A DNA stretch of 64,000 bases from Lepus europaeus. Its lineage: Eukaryota > Chordata > Mammalia > Lagomorpha > Leporidae. Shown here piece after piece: positions 22,791 through 34,919 of the stretch (positions are counted from its first letter, which is position 1; each line of letters opens with the position of its first letter). The notes beneath the pieces were generated by a model. That model searched no databases, was not told the DNA's origin, and saw only the letters and a list, made by a program, of their open reading frames with translations. The translations under genes and the position numbers were made by a program. Where the stretch lies: assembly GCF_033115175.1 (NCBI RefSeq), contig NC_084834.1, positions 11,753,294 through 11,817,293 of the forward strand, in the 5' to 3' direction.

Positions 22791-25338
22791 CCGTGCGCGC
22801 AAGCCCGGGAGGAAATGGGAAGAGCTCGTTGCCGGGCTCCCAGCGGCGGCGGAGGGGAAGGAAGGGGATGCTGCCTGCCCCCGGGAGGCCTTTCACTCCG
22901 TGCCTGGCCGTGCCTCTTCCAAAGTTGGGCGCAGGGGCTGGGGGAGAAGCGTGCAGCGCGGGGAGTAGCCTGGAGGCCGCAGGAGGGGGCCCACGCCTCC
23001 CTAGGATGCTGCTGCCACTGCTTCCTGGTTTTAAATGGCCAGGCAGGTAAACCACCAGGTGACCAGCCAGGGGCTGGTGGCCTTTGAGCTCGCTCTCCCT
23101 GGGCGAGGGTCAGGGCTGGGGAACCCTAACGGGACCGAATGCCCTGGAGGCTAAGGGAGCTGGTGGACGTGCAAACTTGCACCTGGGCCTCTGGGGGGCG
23201 GGACTGGGGCCCCGGGGACCAGTGGCTGTTCACTCACTAGGAGGAAGAAGCCAATCTGCCTCACTCTGCACCCTCCTGGGGCCCTCCAACAGGACACACC
23301 CGCCCCGCCCCGCCCCCAGCGTTCGGCAGAGACCCACAAACCACCAGTTTCTGTGCCCTGTTGCTGGTGACCTGGGGAGACTGTAGCCCAAAGCCACGCC
23401 CCAGGCAGGCAGGAGAGCCAAGAGCCTGAACCGCCTGCCAGCCCTGGTCCACCTCCACCCCCCTTCCCCACCATCAGAGGGAAACCAAGAATGCCGGCTT
23501 GGCAGGAAGTGCTTTCCACCAGCCCAGGAGGCCGTGCAGCATCAAACCCCCAGCCATGCCGAACCCCAGGTCTGCCCTCCCTGGGTAGGAGGTGAGGCGG
23601 CCGGGGGGCCCCGGGGAGAGGACAGGGAGGTGCAGGGAGGCAGCCCACGCGAATCCCGCCCCGAGTCTGCAGAACGTGGGGCTGGATTTCCAGCAGTCTC
23701 TGTGGTGACTCCGGGACAAGAATGCATCTGGAAACAGGAAGCCGGCCGGCAGGAATGCCGTGTCTCAGCACAAGCTTTGTGTGTGGCTCCCAAGGACTCC
23801 CCCACCCACGCCCGACACACGCTCCCCTCCCAACACCAGCGCCAGCTCAGGGCCACCCTGACACGGGGGCTGTGCACTTCCCAGCTTCCCTGCCACTTGC
23901 ATTCTGCTGCCCTGGGCTGGCCTGTGCAAGCCTCCACCAAGCAGAGTGCTCCATGGCCCTGCGTGCCTGCGGCCTCCACCGGCCTCTGAGCCACGCAGGA
24001 GGAATGGGAGGGGCGGCACAGCCACCCGCCCCCTCGCTGCGCACCTGGCCAAGTGAGCAGCTGCCCTGAGTTTCAAACCACGCAGACAGTGGCCTGGGGC
24101 CAGCCATGCCCAGGAGCCCCTGCACCCCCTTTGGGGAAGTCCCAGCTCCAGGAAGCAGGTTTCCTGCAAGCTTGGTGCTTAGCATGGCCCTGGGAGGAGG
24201 CAGGGCAAAGCCAAGAGCAGCTGGAGAGGGCCGGGGGCCGGGCTGACCTCCCTTGGTGGCCGGCAGGAGCTGTGGCTTTTACCTTGACCGCCTATGTCCT
24301 CCCCAAAGTCCACAGCTCCCTGGATGCCGGCTTCACAGGCAGCCTCACTCCTGACCTGTCCTTGTCCTGCATAGCATCAGCTCACCCCTTCCAACCTGTC
24401 AGAGTCCCACTTACAGTTGTCAAGGTGAAGTTCAAACCCCTGGCAGTCTGTCATTGACCACAATGCCCACCCCATCACCAAGTGTGCCGGTGGATCAGTG
24501 GGAACCTCCTCGCCTTAGGCAGCACCTGGCACTAGGTGGCGCCAAAGAGGCTGCCCCATTTCTGCCCAAGACTAGCCAGACTCCCCAGCAGGCTGGCCGC
24601 CTTGATCTTCCCCATAAAAATAAAGGCTGGTCCTCAGGCAGCCATCCAGGCAAAAGGTGAGACAATGATATCAAGGTGTAAATTATATCACCAGGTGCCT
24701 GAGGAGGCACCACAGTGGGTGCCAAGATCCCCTCCAAAGGCAGCCAGATAAGCACCAAGCTGCCACCAGCGCTGGCTTTGATCTTTCCTGTGAGAACAGG
24801 ACTCGGGCTGCTGCACCAGCCTCTGGATCCAGGACAGGCACCCCCAGGCCAGGCCCCGGGGGTTGGGGGCTCTGCTGCTTCCATTCCAGGCAAGGCCACC
24901 CCGCCATGGCCTATCTGCGATTGTCTCTGGTGAGCATCTTCCAAGGGGAGTGCTGGGAAGGCGGCACTGGGCTGGGGGGCCCCGAGGGAGGGGCAGGAAA
25001 GGAGAGAGAAGCAAGGTGTCTCTTTTGTGCATGTGTGCATGTTTGTGGAGTGCATATGACCAGCGTTACACAGGGAAGAACAAAGAACTGCTAGCCTCGG
25101 GGCACTTCGCTCTCCTCGGAGATGCCTCCCAGCATCCCACCCCCCATTCGCCAAGATGTCAAAGGCAGCAGCCACCTCAGCCTAGGGAACAGGGCCTGCC
25201 CTGCAGGGGCAAAGATGCCAGGAAGGTGAGGCTGGCCTCGGCACCTGCGACAGGTCCCAGCCCCTGGACTTCACCCAGTCAGGCCCATGCTTAGTTCCCT
25301 GGAGAAGCCGCCACCTGCCGTGGCCCCCTTCTGTGGGC
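22791..25338. other. C8orf58-PDLIM2 intergenic region and PDLIM2 3' untranslated region
   Basis: 2.5 kb of moderately GC-rich DNA. The part next to 25338 is the 3' tail of PDLIM2 on the minus strand, but I found no AATAAA on that strand to fix its end. No gene or repeat was recognised. Confidence 0.5.
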
Positions 25339-28300
25339 TCAGGCCCGGGAGCCGAGGGCCGGGGCTGTGGAGTAGCGCTGGCGGGCGTGCTTCTCACAGA
25401 ACAGCTCGTCGCCCACCCAGAAGTGCCCTCGCATCTTCAAGTTCAAGCCGCAGTCCGTGCAGGTGTAGCAGCCGGCGTGGCGGTACCTCCCCTCCTGGAT
25501 GCGCACAGCCTGGTTCCTGCAGGAGAGGGAATGTTCCTGCTGGGAGGCCACCACCGCCATGGAGCCTGGGACGCCCCTAAAACCTCAGGGACGTGACTCC
25601 ACCCTGCACTCCGTAATCTCCTTCCACCCCACACCACAGCCGCACATCAGCGGCACCAGGGCCCTTCCCCACACAGACTGACAAACCCAGCCAGATCTTC
25701 TTGGTTTGCAAGGGAGAAGTGGTACCTAAAGTGTGACCCTAGCTCCTGGGACTGGCAGCGCCAGCATTAGAAGTGCCAGTCTCACCGGGGTACGCGTCAC
25801 GGTGCAGAAACTTAGCCTGCTGTTCGGAACACCACACATCACACGTAGGAGTTCCAGCGGATCTGCTGCTGAGTCAGTTTCCTGTTAGTGCACCCAGGCT
25901 CAGCACTCGAGTTCCTGCCTCCCATGGACGAGACCCCTGGAGGGAGCTCCTGGCTCCTGGCTTTGGCCTGGCCCAGCCACTAGTAGTTGCAGGCATTTGG
26001 GGAGGAGCCAGCAGATGAAGATCTCTCTCTCTCTCTCTCTCTAACACAGCAGCATCTCGGATTCCTCTGGGGACAGGGAAGGAAAAAGCCAGCCCAGGCA
26101 TCCCGGGACGCTGCAAATAACCCCTCACAAGGCCGCACATAGAGCTTCCCTCTGGGCTCCCTGACTGCACTGACCGCCCGCTGCTGGTACTGCTGGCCCC
26201 TGGTGGGCCCGGCCCTGCCCCCCACTCACGCGATGCTGGTGCCGCACTTCTCGCACGTGTGGAGCTTGGGTGGAGTGGCCAGGGCCCTGGCGGTGGGCAG
26301 GGAGGACTGGGGGCTCAGCGAGCTGGGCAGGAAGGCAGGTGTGCCGCCTGGAGGGACAGACAGACACATGGGAGGGAGCTCACCCACCAGCCACAGCAGC
26401 GCCGGTAGCACGGGCTGACGCAGGCTGTGGAGCAGGGACAGAACAAGGCAGGCAAAGCACAGGCCGAGGCCACGTCTGCCCATCTAACGGCGCTGGGGAG
26501 CAGCCGTGCCCAGGGTCTGGCAGGCGGAGCTGACGGTCCCCCTCCTGAGACCTGGGAGCGACGCTAGGAGCAGATAACACTGCCAGCCCCTCCGCACGGC
26601 TGGAAAAAGGCTTTTCCATGCACTGCCACCTCCAAGGCCTCAGCCGAGGACACCGACATTCCCGCGGCAGTCGCCACCCGCCACCCGCCTGCACTGGCCT
26701 GTCCCACCACCATTCTGCCTGTGTACACGGCCACGCCCAGAGCCTGCGGCTGCTCCCTGCCACCATCTTAAGGCTGCTTGTGGAAGTCTTGATCTTTTCT
26801 CCCAGGGCCACCTCAAACCCCTCCTCCTCCAAGAAGGCCTCCTTGGAGATCCGCACCCCCACCCCGGCCCACCACCCACCATCACTATTCCCTTGGTGCC
26901 TTCCTGGGCCCAGGAGGCTCTGCTCCCTACCTCTGGGTGCACACCGGGCCAGCCCTCCCACACCGGATGCACCCACAGGCGGGGGTCTGGCCCCCACCCA
27001 GTCCCACTGGTGAACACCTACAGGATGCCTGGCACCCGTGCCAGAGCCGCCGGGGCCTCACCTCTCTCCTCGGCCTCCAGGGCTTCCTGCAGGAGCCGGA
27101 AGGAGCTGGACTGCCGGGGCGCCAGGCGTGACTCCCGGTTCTCTTGCAGCATCTTGAAGACTTCAGAGTCCTCCTCCAGGAGGTCTACACTGCAGGACAC
27201 GGGCGGCCCGGCCGTCAGCCCGGAGCCCGGGGGCAGGGGGGCTGTGTCCCAGGAGCCCAAGGAAAGCTGAGGGGCTCAGAGGGGAGGGGACCCCACCCAA
27301 CCCTCCAGGGCCCGCCAGTACCTGAGCCTGGGGCTGGAGGAACGGGGCCCCGGTGAAGCAGGCAGCACCAGCACCGCGGAGTCGCCAGCGCGGCCCTGGC
27401 CGGCCTGAGAGGAGGAGCGAGTGGGGAGGAGTCAGCGGCCACAGCCTTTGGCCCACCACACAGCCCTGTGGGTCTCAAGCCCGGCTGTTCCCAGGCCCAA
27501 CAGCAGAGGGCTCCCGGCCCTTGGTGACCAGCAGGCTCCAGGGCTGGCGCACAAGGGCTGCTGGGTTCCTGGGTGGGGCAGTCAGCACCCAGCAAAGCCG
27601 GCATGGGCAGGGAAGGGAAGGGGGGCCGCGAGGGGACTGGACGTGGGGCAGGATGCAGCCGGCAGGCAAGGAGTCCCCACCATCCTCTCCCTGTCCTGCC
27701 CCGTCTGCGATGCCTTGCTGGATATTCCCAAAGACGCAGCACCCCGGAGCCTGGTCCCTCCCCCATGGACCCATCCCTAGGCAGGGAGCAATGGGAGCAT
27801 AAAGGGGTTGGGGGCGGGACCCCCAGGATGGGCCATGGAGCCAGCCAATGGAAGAGGACACTCGGGGACAGCTGGGAGGGCCTTGTGCATGGGGTTCCTG
27901 GGAAGCCACTGTTCTCACGCCATGTCTGTCCACCAGGGCCCATGCTGACCTGGAGTGGGCCACTGTACTTTCTAGAAGGGTACCACCACGAGGGCTGGTA
28001 CTAGCAGACACCACACTCCACCTGCCCCTGCCGCCGCTGACACAGAGGGGACCCTTCATGTCCGAGCCCAGGCAAGCTGCCCCCTCCTCGCCTGCCCAGC
28101 GAGCGCGTGGGTGGAGCCAACACTTCTCACAGCGTGTTGAGGGTGTCGGGGAGTGGGGGAGGGGCGGGGACAGGTGGAAGAAGGCCAGGAGACATTCTGT
28201 GGTTAGACACGCTTGGGAAATGCATTTCGCAGTGACCCCCGAGAGGGAGGGAGCTGGGGGGCCTGTGGCTCCCTCGTGGAGAGCCTCACTGGCAGACCCG

Positions 28301-31300
28301 AGTGGAAGCTCCATGGAGTGAGGAATTCCTGGTTTCCCACCACTGCATCCCAGGGGCTAGGAAGGCGCCTGACAACGAGCAGCTGCTCCGGAACAGGAGG
28401 GAGCTCAGAGCGTCGTCTGCCCCAGGCCAGCTCTCCCCTCCGCAGGGTTTAACACAGACGGCCACGCTTCCGGCCCCAGCCATGGAGATGCCCCTTGGGA
28501 CGCCTGCATCCCTTAGAGACTGCCTGGACCCATTTCCAATTCCAGCTCCCTGCTCATGCACACCCTGAAAGACAGCAGGTGATGGCCCAAGCTTTCGGAT
28601 CCCTTCCACCTCTACGGGAGACCCGTGCTGAGTTCCTGGCTCCCGGCTTCCTCGTGGCCCAGGCCTGGCTGTCGTAGGCATTTAGGGAGCAAACGGGCAG
28701 ATGTCTGTCACGCTTTGCCTTTCGGATACGGTTTCGAGCGTATTCATAAATTAACACACACACGCACACAGGTTGTTGCCTCCATCTGAGTCCAATTCCA
28801 GATGTCCACATTGGGGCCTCAAAATTTACATTCCTGAAAATTCTTAGGCGCTTCTGCTTCTGGCTTGGGGGCAAAACCCCCTTTGTTGGGCTTAGGGCAT
28901 CATGGGAAGGAACCCAGGAAGGAACCCAGGAAGGCCAGGCCCCCAGCGGCCACAAGGAGGCTTAGTTGAGAGGAGCCAGGCTGGACGGGGCCCCAGGCCA
29001 AGCTCATTCCCAGTGTGTCCTAGGCCCAAAGCGTCCCCTCAGAAAAAATCCCCACTCCCACCCCAAACGCGCACCGTGATCTCTCCACCCCGCCGCGTAT
29101 CCAGCGCCTGCTCCTCCTGCCCCGATCCACATGCCACCGGCCCTGATGGAGCCTTCTGGGTGGAGGCTGGCAGCCCACACGCCTCCCCCCCACCTCCTGC
29201 TTCTGTAATTAATACCACTGCGGTGAGTGCTTAATTGTTCCAAAGTTGTTCTGCACGTCTGTCTTATCTCCACAGTCGCACGTGAGGCGGTTTAAAGACT
29301 GGCAACCTACGGGATCCCCTCTCTCCACGCACAGCCGGGCCGGCTGGCCATGAGGGAGGCACTCCAGAGCCTCCCCCGGCCACCCCCACCCCAGGCTCTG
29401 CCGTCTGGAATGCGCCATCTCCCGAGGTAGGATTCCAGCAGCTGGGCTCCATCTCCTCCACCCCCAAGGCTGGACCTGCCCCCTCGCCATCCTGCCCCCA
29501 GCAGCTGTGGCCCAGGGCTGTGGGCCACCTCACTCCCTCACCTCCCTACCCCTGCCCTTGAGTAGAGAAATACCACGGGGGTGGGGTGGCCGTCACCAGT
29601 GGGAGTGGGCAACATAGCCTCTCCGGGGCTGGGGACTGGGGGCAGACAGAGGCAAAGCCAAGGGCAGCCTGAGGCAGGACCACAGTCCCACAGGGGGTTC
29701 TTCGGGCCGAGTCAGAGAGGAAGAGGGGGGCCGAGGGCTGGGAGTCAGGGGCAGATAGCAGGCTTGGAATGGAGAGGAATGCGATGGAGAGCTGTAGCCC
29801 GAGCCCAGAGGGAACCTTCCAACAACAGCAGCAAAAGTATTTTAGCTCCAGCCCAAGAGAAACACACGGAGAAGGGAGGACGCCAGCAGGCCCGGGAAGG
29901 AGGAGGAGGAGGAGGACTGGCTGCCCGTGTGGCCCCCACCAGAGGCAATGGCCATCCCGGCTCGGGCAGGAGCCCCCCGTGGGAAGGCAAGCTGCTTCTG
30001 TCTCTTCCCCTCCAGGTAGCCTTACCTGTCGGCTCCCAGGGTAGCCCCCGTAGGACACGCGGTCAGCAGCAGTGAGGTGTGTAGCGTGTGCCAGACTCTG
30101 GAAACTGAGACATGGGGAATGGATGGTGTGTGTGCACCCAGGAGCAACAGGGGGCGGCGCTGGGGGTCCCCCAGACATGGCTGCTGCCGCCAAGACACTG
30201 ACTAGAGGGCAGGGTAGCATCTGGTAGCTCACCTGCGGCTGACCATACCCTCTTGGGCGAGGGTGTGTGAGCTGGTGGGGGGCGGCGTGGAGAAGGGGCT
30301 GCCTGCCCGGGGGCTGAGGGAGGCGGGGCTGGAGCAGGCGGACCTCAGTGAGGACTGGCTGCCGCTCTGTGTCCTCACGGAGCCCTGTGGAGAGAGGGGC
30401 CTCGGGGAAGCATATCACCCTCACGCCCCGGTGCTGCTGCTCCGTCCTGGTTGCAAGGCACTTGCTTACCTGGAAGCGAGATGCCAGCACTTCCACGTCC
30501 CCATTGGCCTGCCCGGCTGAGGCAGCCTGAGACCTGGGGGGAAGGGGGGAGGGAGGGGGCATCACAGGGGTCCTGGGACCCTCATCCACCAGCTGCGCTG
30601 CTGTCGCCAGACCTGAGTGTCAACCCTGGGATGGCTTGGGCACCAGGTGGTCAACTTTCAGATGCTAGATTCCAAACCAACCCGCCATGCTCAACACCCC
30701 CCTTAGTTTCGCAAAAAAGATGGCTGCCTTGGTGCCAAGGAGCAGGGAGAGAAACGGTTGGCTGGCTCCAAGGCCGTTACACACGCCCACCCCCTTTTTT
30801 TCCACTTCATCTGGACTTTGTCACTGGGCCAGCAGCACTTCATAGATCAGCCAGGAAAGATGGCCGGCTTCATGGGAACAACGTTCATACTGCAGCCACG
30901 AGGGGAGACAGTAGGCCCCAGCCGCCCCGCTCAGACATGGCCCCACCGCAGCTGATGCCCAGAGCATGTGTGCCAGGGTCACCCACTGTCCCTCCCCCAG
31001 AGGGGACCGCCCCCCTCCCTCCGACACCAGCCGTGGAAGGACCTGGAGAGGCAGTGGGGCAGGGCCCCCTTGTTGCTGGGGTGGTTCCTTCCGAGAGGGA
31101 CCTAAGAGGAAGTGACAGTGTGCCAGTAGCTCCCACCCCTCCTTCGACCCACACTGCAGCCCCCTGAAGACTCCAGTCCCATCCTCAGATGCCACCACGT
31201 ACCCTCCTCTCCCCTTCCTCCGGGCTCCGCCCTGCAAGCATGCGTGGGCCGGAGCTGCCCCGCCAGGGTCCAGGGCCAGGGCGGCAGCCTCTGCAGCTGG

Positions 31301-32597
31301 GTGGCAAGGGGGCGAGGAGAGGCAGGCGGCTCTAACTCGGGCTCCAGGGCTCTCCTGACTTGGGAATCTCCTGGCGTTTCTGCTCTGTGACTCACCGCCA
31401 CCCCTCACCTCTGCCAGCCACCTGTTCCCCCCACGGTGGTGCTGCCCTCCAGGCCCCTGATGCCGGCAGCCTGGGAAGGCGCCTTCACCAAGGAGGGCTC
31501 AGGGCGGCGCTGGGGAGGGAGGGTGTGCTCTCAGAGCCCCACCCCTCTGGGAGGCAGGGGTCCCGGGTGCCCAGCCTAGGGTACACCGCTCCCAGCGTCT
31601 CCTCTCTTCAGCCCACTCCACACCCACGCCCTGTACCTTGCACACTCTTGGGAACCAGTCAGACCCGGGCTTCCAGGATGCTGTGCCAGCTCACCCTGCC
31701 CAGCCTGTGGCTGTGTGCCCAGCCCAGCGCCCACCTCGCCCAGCTGGACGGGGACACTGTCAGCCCAGCTGGTCTCCCTCTGCCCTCCAGCGGAGCCTGA
31801 AGCTGGTCTCCTCAGGCAGACAGGGCCAAAGGGCCCAGGAAGGCCACAAGGGGTTAGAGCCCTAGGCTGCGGGCAGGTGCTGTGCGCAGACCAGAGGGAG
31901 GGGCCTACCGCTCGAGCTGCAGCCGCAGGGGTGAGGGGCTCTGCCGGATCTTGCTCTGGGCCTCTGCGTGCAGCATGCCTTCTGCCCTCTCCCCGTTGAT
32001 GGCCACAATGATGTCTCCAGGCCGCAGGTCAGCAGCCTGGGCCTTGCCTCGCTCAGTTACCTACAGGGGATGAGTTTCAGGTGGCCTCAGACCAGGGGCA
32101 GTGGGGAGGGACTTCCTGCTCTGCGAACCGCCTCCCAACCCAGAGCCCACCCAGAAGGCAGCTTCAGTGAGCAGCCCCTCCCACCCTGGCCTCTGGGGAC
32201 ACCTCCCCAGCAATGTGGGGTGACGGAATTTCAGGTGCTTGTGGGTGCTTGGAAATACTTTTGGATAGAGAGAGCCCTGCCTGTGCAAATCGCACCTTGC
32301 AGGCAGCTCTACCTGCAAACAGGCTGGGCCAGGCCTGGGCCAGGCCTGGGCCAGGGGCAGACGGCCACCAACTCCGGGCGCCCTGATCTCCCACCACCCC
32401 AAGTGGCTGCCAGCAGGTGCGGGGTGAGTGGCCCACGCCCTGTCCCCCCCAGAGCAGCCTGTTCCCAAAGCGGCCACCGCCTCACCGTGCAGCCCCTGGC
32501 TCACCTTGGTCACCATGATGGGCGCATGGAAATCCCGGCCCCCCGTGATGCGGAAGCCCCAGGGCGCCGGCCCCACCACATCCACGGTCAGCGCCAT
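25339..32597 (-). CDS. PDLIM2: PDLIM2 (mystique/SLIM), PDZ and LIM domain protein 2, complete
   Basis: Adaptor at actin fibres and, in the nucleus, an E3-type factor that promotes degradation of STAT4 and NF-kB p65. Exons: 32597-32505, 32060-31909, 30533-30470, 30384-30233, 30104-30026, 27404-27322, 27189-27062, 26347-26230, 25516-25339. They total 1047 nt, or 348 aa (human 352). The PDZ domain spans residues 1-84 with carboxylate-binding loop PWGF at 12-15 and the ADLRPGDIIVAINGE segment. A Ser/Pro-rich linker (85-205) is followed by EDSEVFKMLQENRE. One LIM domain follows with all eight zinc ligands: C282, C285, H303, C306, C309, C312, C330, H333. It ends near ALGSRA. The ATG sits two bases after the splice acceptor, in good context (G at -3 and +4), so a non-coding first exon is required upstream. 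Confidence 0.95.
25785..26042 (+). mobile_element. Old C-repeat SINE
   Basis: Diverged copy with CAGTTTCCTGTTAGTGCACC, GCTCCTGGCTCCTGGCTTTG and AGATGAAGATCTCTCTCT. It ends in a (CT)n run at about 26020-26041 and lies in the last PDLIM2 intron. Confidence 0.75.
28488..28735 (+). mobile_element. Old C-repeat SINE
   Basis: Diverged copy with CAGCTCCCTGCTCATGCACA, GACAGCAGGTGATGGCCCAA and GGCATTTAGGGAGCAAACGG, ending in TTTGCCTTTCGGATA. The head is weak. Confidence 0.7.
28904..28937. repeat. 12-bp tandem repeat, about three units
   Basis: GGAAGGAACCCA-type unit repeated nearly three times within a PDLIM2 intron. Confidence 0.8.
32323..32357. repeat. 12-bp tandem repeat (CTGGGCCAGGC)n
   Basis: CTGGGCCAGGC-type units repeated about three times in the PDLIM2 intron between its first two coding exons. 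Each unit is nearly palindromic. Confidence 0.8.
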
Positions 32598-33589
32598 ACC
32601 TGGGGGAGGGGCAGACAGCTGGAGCCCACTCCCCCAGCCCACCCCAGAAACCCCGTCAGGTGGCCGGGCAGAGGCACAGAGGCGGCTGGGGAAGGGGTGG
32701 GGGGCAGGTCCCGGAGCCACCCATCACGTCACAGAGGAAGTGACGAAGTCCCTCCCTCACCCAGTTTCACTTCCCCCCACCCTGGGAAGCCACCAAGTTC
32801 CCCTTCCCGCAGTCTTTAGCCCGTGGCTCCCGGGAGGCTGCTGTCCAGGATGCCAGGCAGGGGTCTGCTGGGAATGGGAAGACAGGGGTGACAGGTGGCA
32901 GGAGAGGCCGCCACTGCCCCCCTCACCCCTCCTCCACCACCAGGGCCGAGTCCCCCTGGGGCTTGCTTCCTGTCCCCAAAACCCACAGCACAAGGCACTT
33001 CCTCCCACTGCGGAGGGGCGGGCAGGTGGCGGCCGTGGGTCGGCAGGGCTCCGGCACAGCAGGGACAGCCACCGAACAGAGTGGCCCGCCACAGACGATA
33101 CCAGGGACGGGCTGTGTCTCCCGAAGGGACCTCCTGGCTGCCTGCCCGGCCCCTGGGAGTGCGGTTCAGACGGGCAGGAGCAGGGCCTTCCACCTCCCGC
33201 CAGGGGCCCCCGCTGCTCTCTGAACAGCCCCTCCCCCCAGGAGACCAGGGCTCTAGAGCCAAGCTGGGCACACCCAGCCTCTGGGGCCGGGCAACACAAT
33301 GAAGGGACAGATGCCGCCTCCCCGCGGGGGTGCAGGCCTCCTGTCCACAGCCCCCTTGGCCGGGCAGGGGAGTGTCCTCACAGAGCCTCTAGGTCCGGAG
33401 CCTGGAGCCAACCCAGGAAGGAAGCTGCAATGCCAGGCTTGGCACCACCCAGTCCAGCACTCATCCTTGGGCTGCCCCTGGAACGTCCAGAACTCACAGG
33501 TGCTGCCAAGTCCCTGAGGACACCAGGGTCCCCAGCAGGCAGGGGGCCGCCTGGGCCTGCAGGTCTGTCGCCCCATGCCCTGCGGCTGG

Positions 33590-34350
33590 CCTCGGTCCCT
33601 TCCCAGGCCGGGCGGCCCCGAGGCCGGGCGCTGGCGGCTCGCAGCCGCGCGAAGTTTCTTGGACCTTGAGCCGGCCCGTGGACTCCGCGCCGCGGGGAGG
33701 TGCCCGGCCCGTCCGCCCGGCTCTCCCGGTTCCGGAGCCTCCCTAACTCAGAGGCCAAAGGACTCCACGCGCCCCAGGGTGCTGGAAGAGGAGCGCCCCG
33801 GTCGGGGAGACCCCAGCCCCCCAGGGACAGGAGAAGCCGGCGCCGGGAAGAGCGTTGGCGGCGCGGAGGGCGCGCAGGTGGGTGTGCGCTCACCTGGATG
33901 CGGCTCACCTGTAGGGCTGGGCGGCCCGGCCCGGGAAGGGAAGGCCAGGAGGGAGGCAGGGTGAAAAGGCAGCGCGGCTGGAGCCGCCGCCGTCAGCGCG
34001 GCTCTGGGGAGAGCCCGCCCGGGGCTCCGGGACCTGCCTCCACCCATGTGATCCCGGGGCCGCCCCTGGCCCGGGAAGCCGCCTCCTCCGCGCCGCCGAG
34101 CCGGGGCGCTGCCGCCGGCTCAGACTCCGCCCTAAGCCCCTCGGGCTTCGGCGGTCCAGCCCGAGGTGCCCGCATCCTGCCCACCGCCCCGGAGCGCAGG
34201 AGAGCCGGTGCCGTGCCAGGTCCCGCGCTCTCTCGGCGCGCCGCCTCGACCCCCGCAAATCCCGAGCCGGGGCCCGCCCCTCCGCCCTCCCTGAACGCCC
34301 ACGGGCCGCTGCGGCTCTTTCCCGGCTGGGGCTCCCCACGGATGCTTTCC
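33590..34350 (-). promoter_or_regulatory. PDLIM2: CpG-island promoter of PDLIM2
   Basis: CpG-dense block 1-1.7 kb upstream of the PDLIM2 ATG exon. On the minus strand it holds two consensus splice donors 15 bases apart, CTACAG|GTGAGC (exon ending at 33909) and ATCCAG|GTGAGC (ending at 33894). Either could close a non-coding first exon that joins the acceptor at 32599. Start site not visible. Confidence 0.65.
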
Positions 34351-34834
34351 CATCCCCGCTGCCCCACCTCACCCTCTCTGCCGGGACCTGCATCCCCACC
34401 CCCACCCGCAACCACCTGGCCCCAGGACCCCAGGTGGCAGCTCAGGGAGGAGGAGGCTGCGACCATACCTGGCAACCTGCGCCCTGGGGGCCCCGCGGCC
34501 TCCTGGGTCTGCCTGGTGGCCGTCGCCGGCTGGTCTGTCTTTAGGGAGTACAGCTGTGGGCACAGCTGTAAGTCGCCTGCCTCAGCTGTGAGTCATTCCT
34601 GTCCTGACCTGCAGGTGCCCTGTGTCTCATTCTCCCAGGGCTCCTCCGCGAGGCCACCTCCCCTCTGTCCTGGGTGTGTAAACCGCTCTCCCGTGGTGGA
34701 CTAGCCCCATGCCTCCCGCATGGCCACCTTGCCTTGTGCACCTGCTCTACTTCCCTAAGTAGCCAGGAGGGAGCAGCAAACGGCCTGCCGGGTAAGCCCA
34801 GCCTTGGGGTCCCTCAGCTGCCACACCTGCCTCT

Positions 34835-34915
34835 GTCTAGCTGTGTGGCCTTAGGCAGCTTCCTCAGCGCCCCGTGCCTCAGTTTCCCTATGTGTAAAAT
34901 GGGGATCATGCACAC
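34835..34915 (+). mobile_element. MIR SINE remnant
   Basis: Contains TAGCTGTGTGGCCTTAGGCA and GTGCCTCAGTTTCCC followed by GTAAAATGGGGATCAT, the MIR core on the plus strand. Confidence 0.8.
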
Positions 34916-34919
34916 TTTA

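Larger units (their letters stand above)
27405..30025 (-). other. PDLIM2: PDLIM2 largest intron
   Basis: 2.6-kb intron. It holds one old SINE (28488-28735), an imperfect 12-bp tandem repeat at 28904-28937 and a (GGA)n run near 29897-29918. No other exon or RNA gene was recognised. Confidence 0.6.

Noticed and set aside
21139-23087. Overlapping plus-strand open frames of 537 and 425 codons over the C8orf58 promoter
   Set aside because: They overlap each other in different frames and lie antisense to C8orf58 exon 2 and a CpG island; composition is Pro/Arg/Gly noise.
28904-28937. Short tandem units considered as a CRISPR-like array
   Set aside because: Units abut with no spacers and the DNA is a mammalian intron.
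32428-33669. 413-codon plus-strand open frame over the PDLIM2 first coding exon
   Set aside because: Antisense to PDLIM2, Pro/Gly-rich, no recognisable domain.
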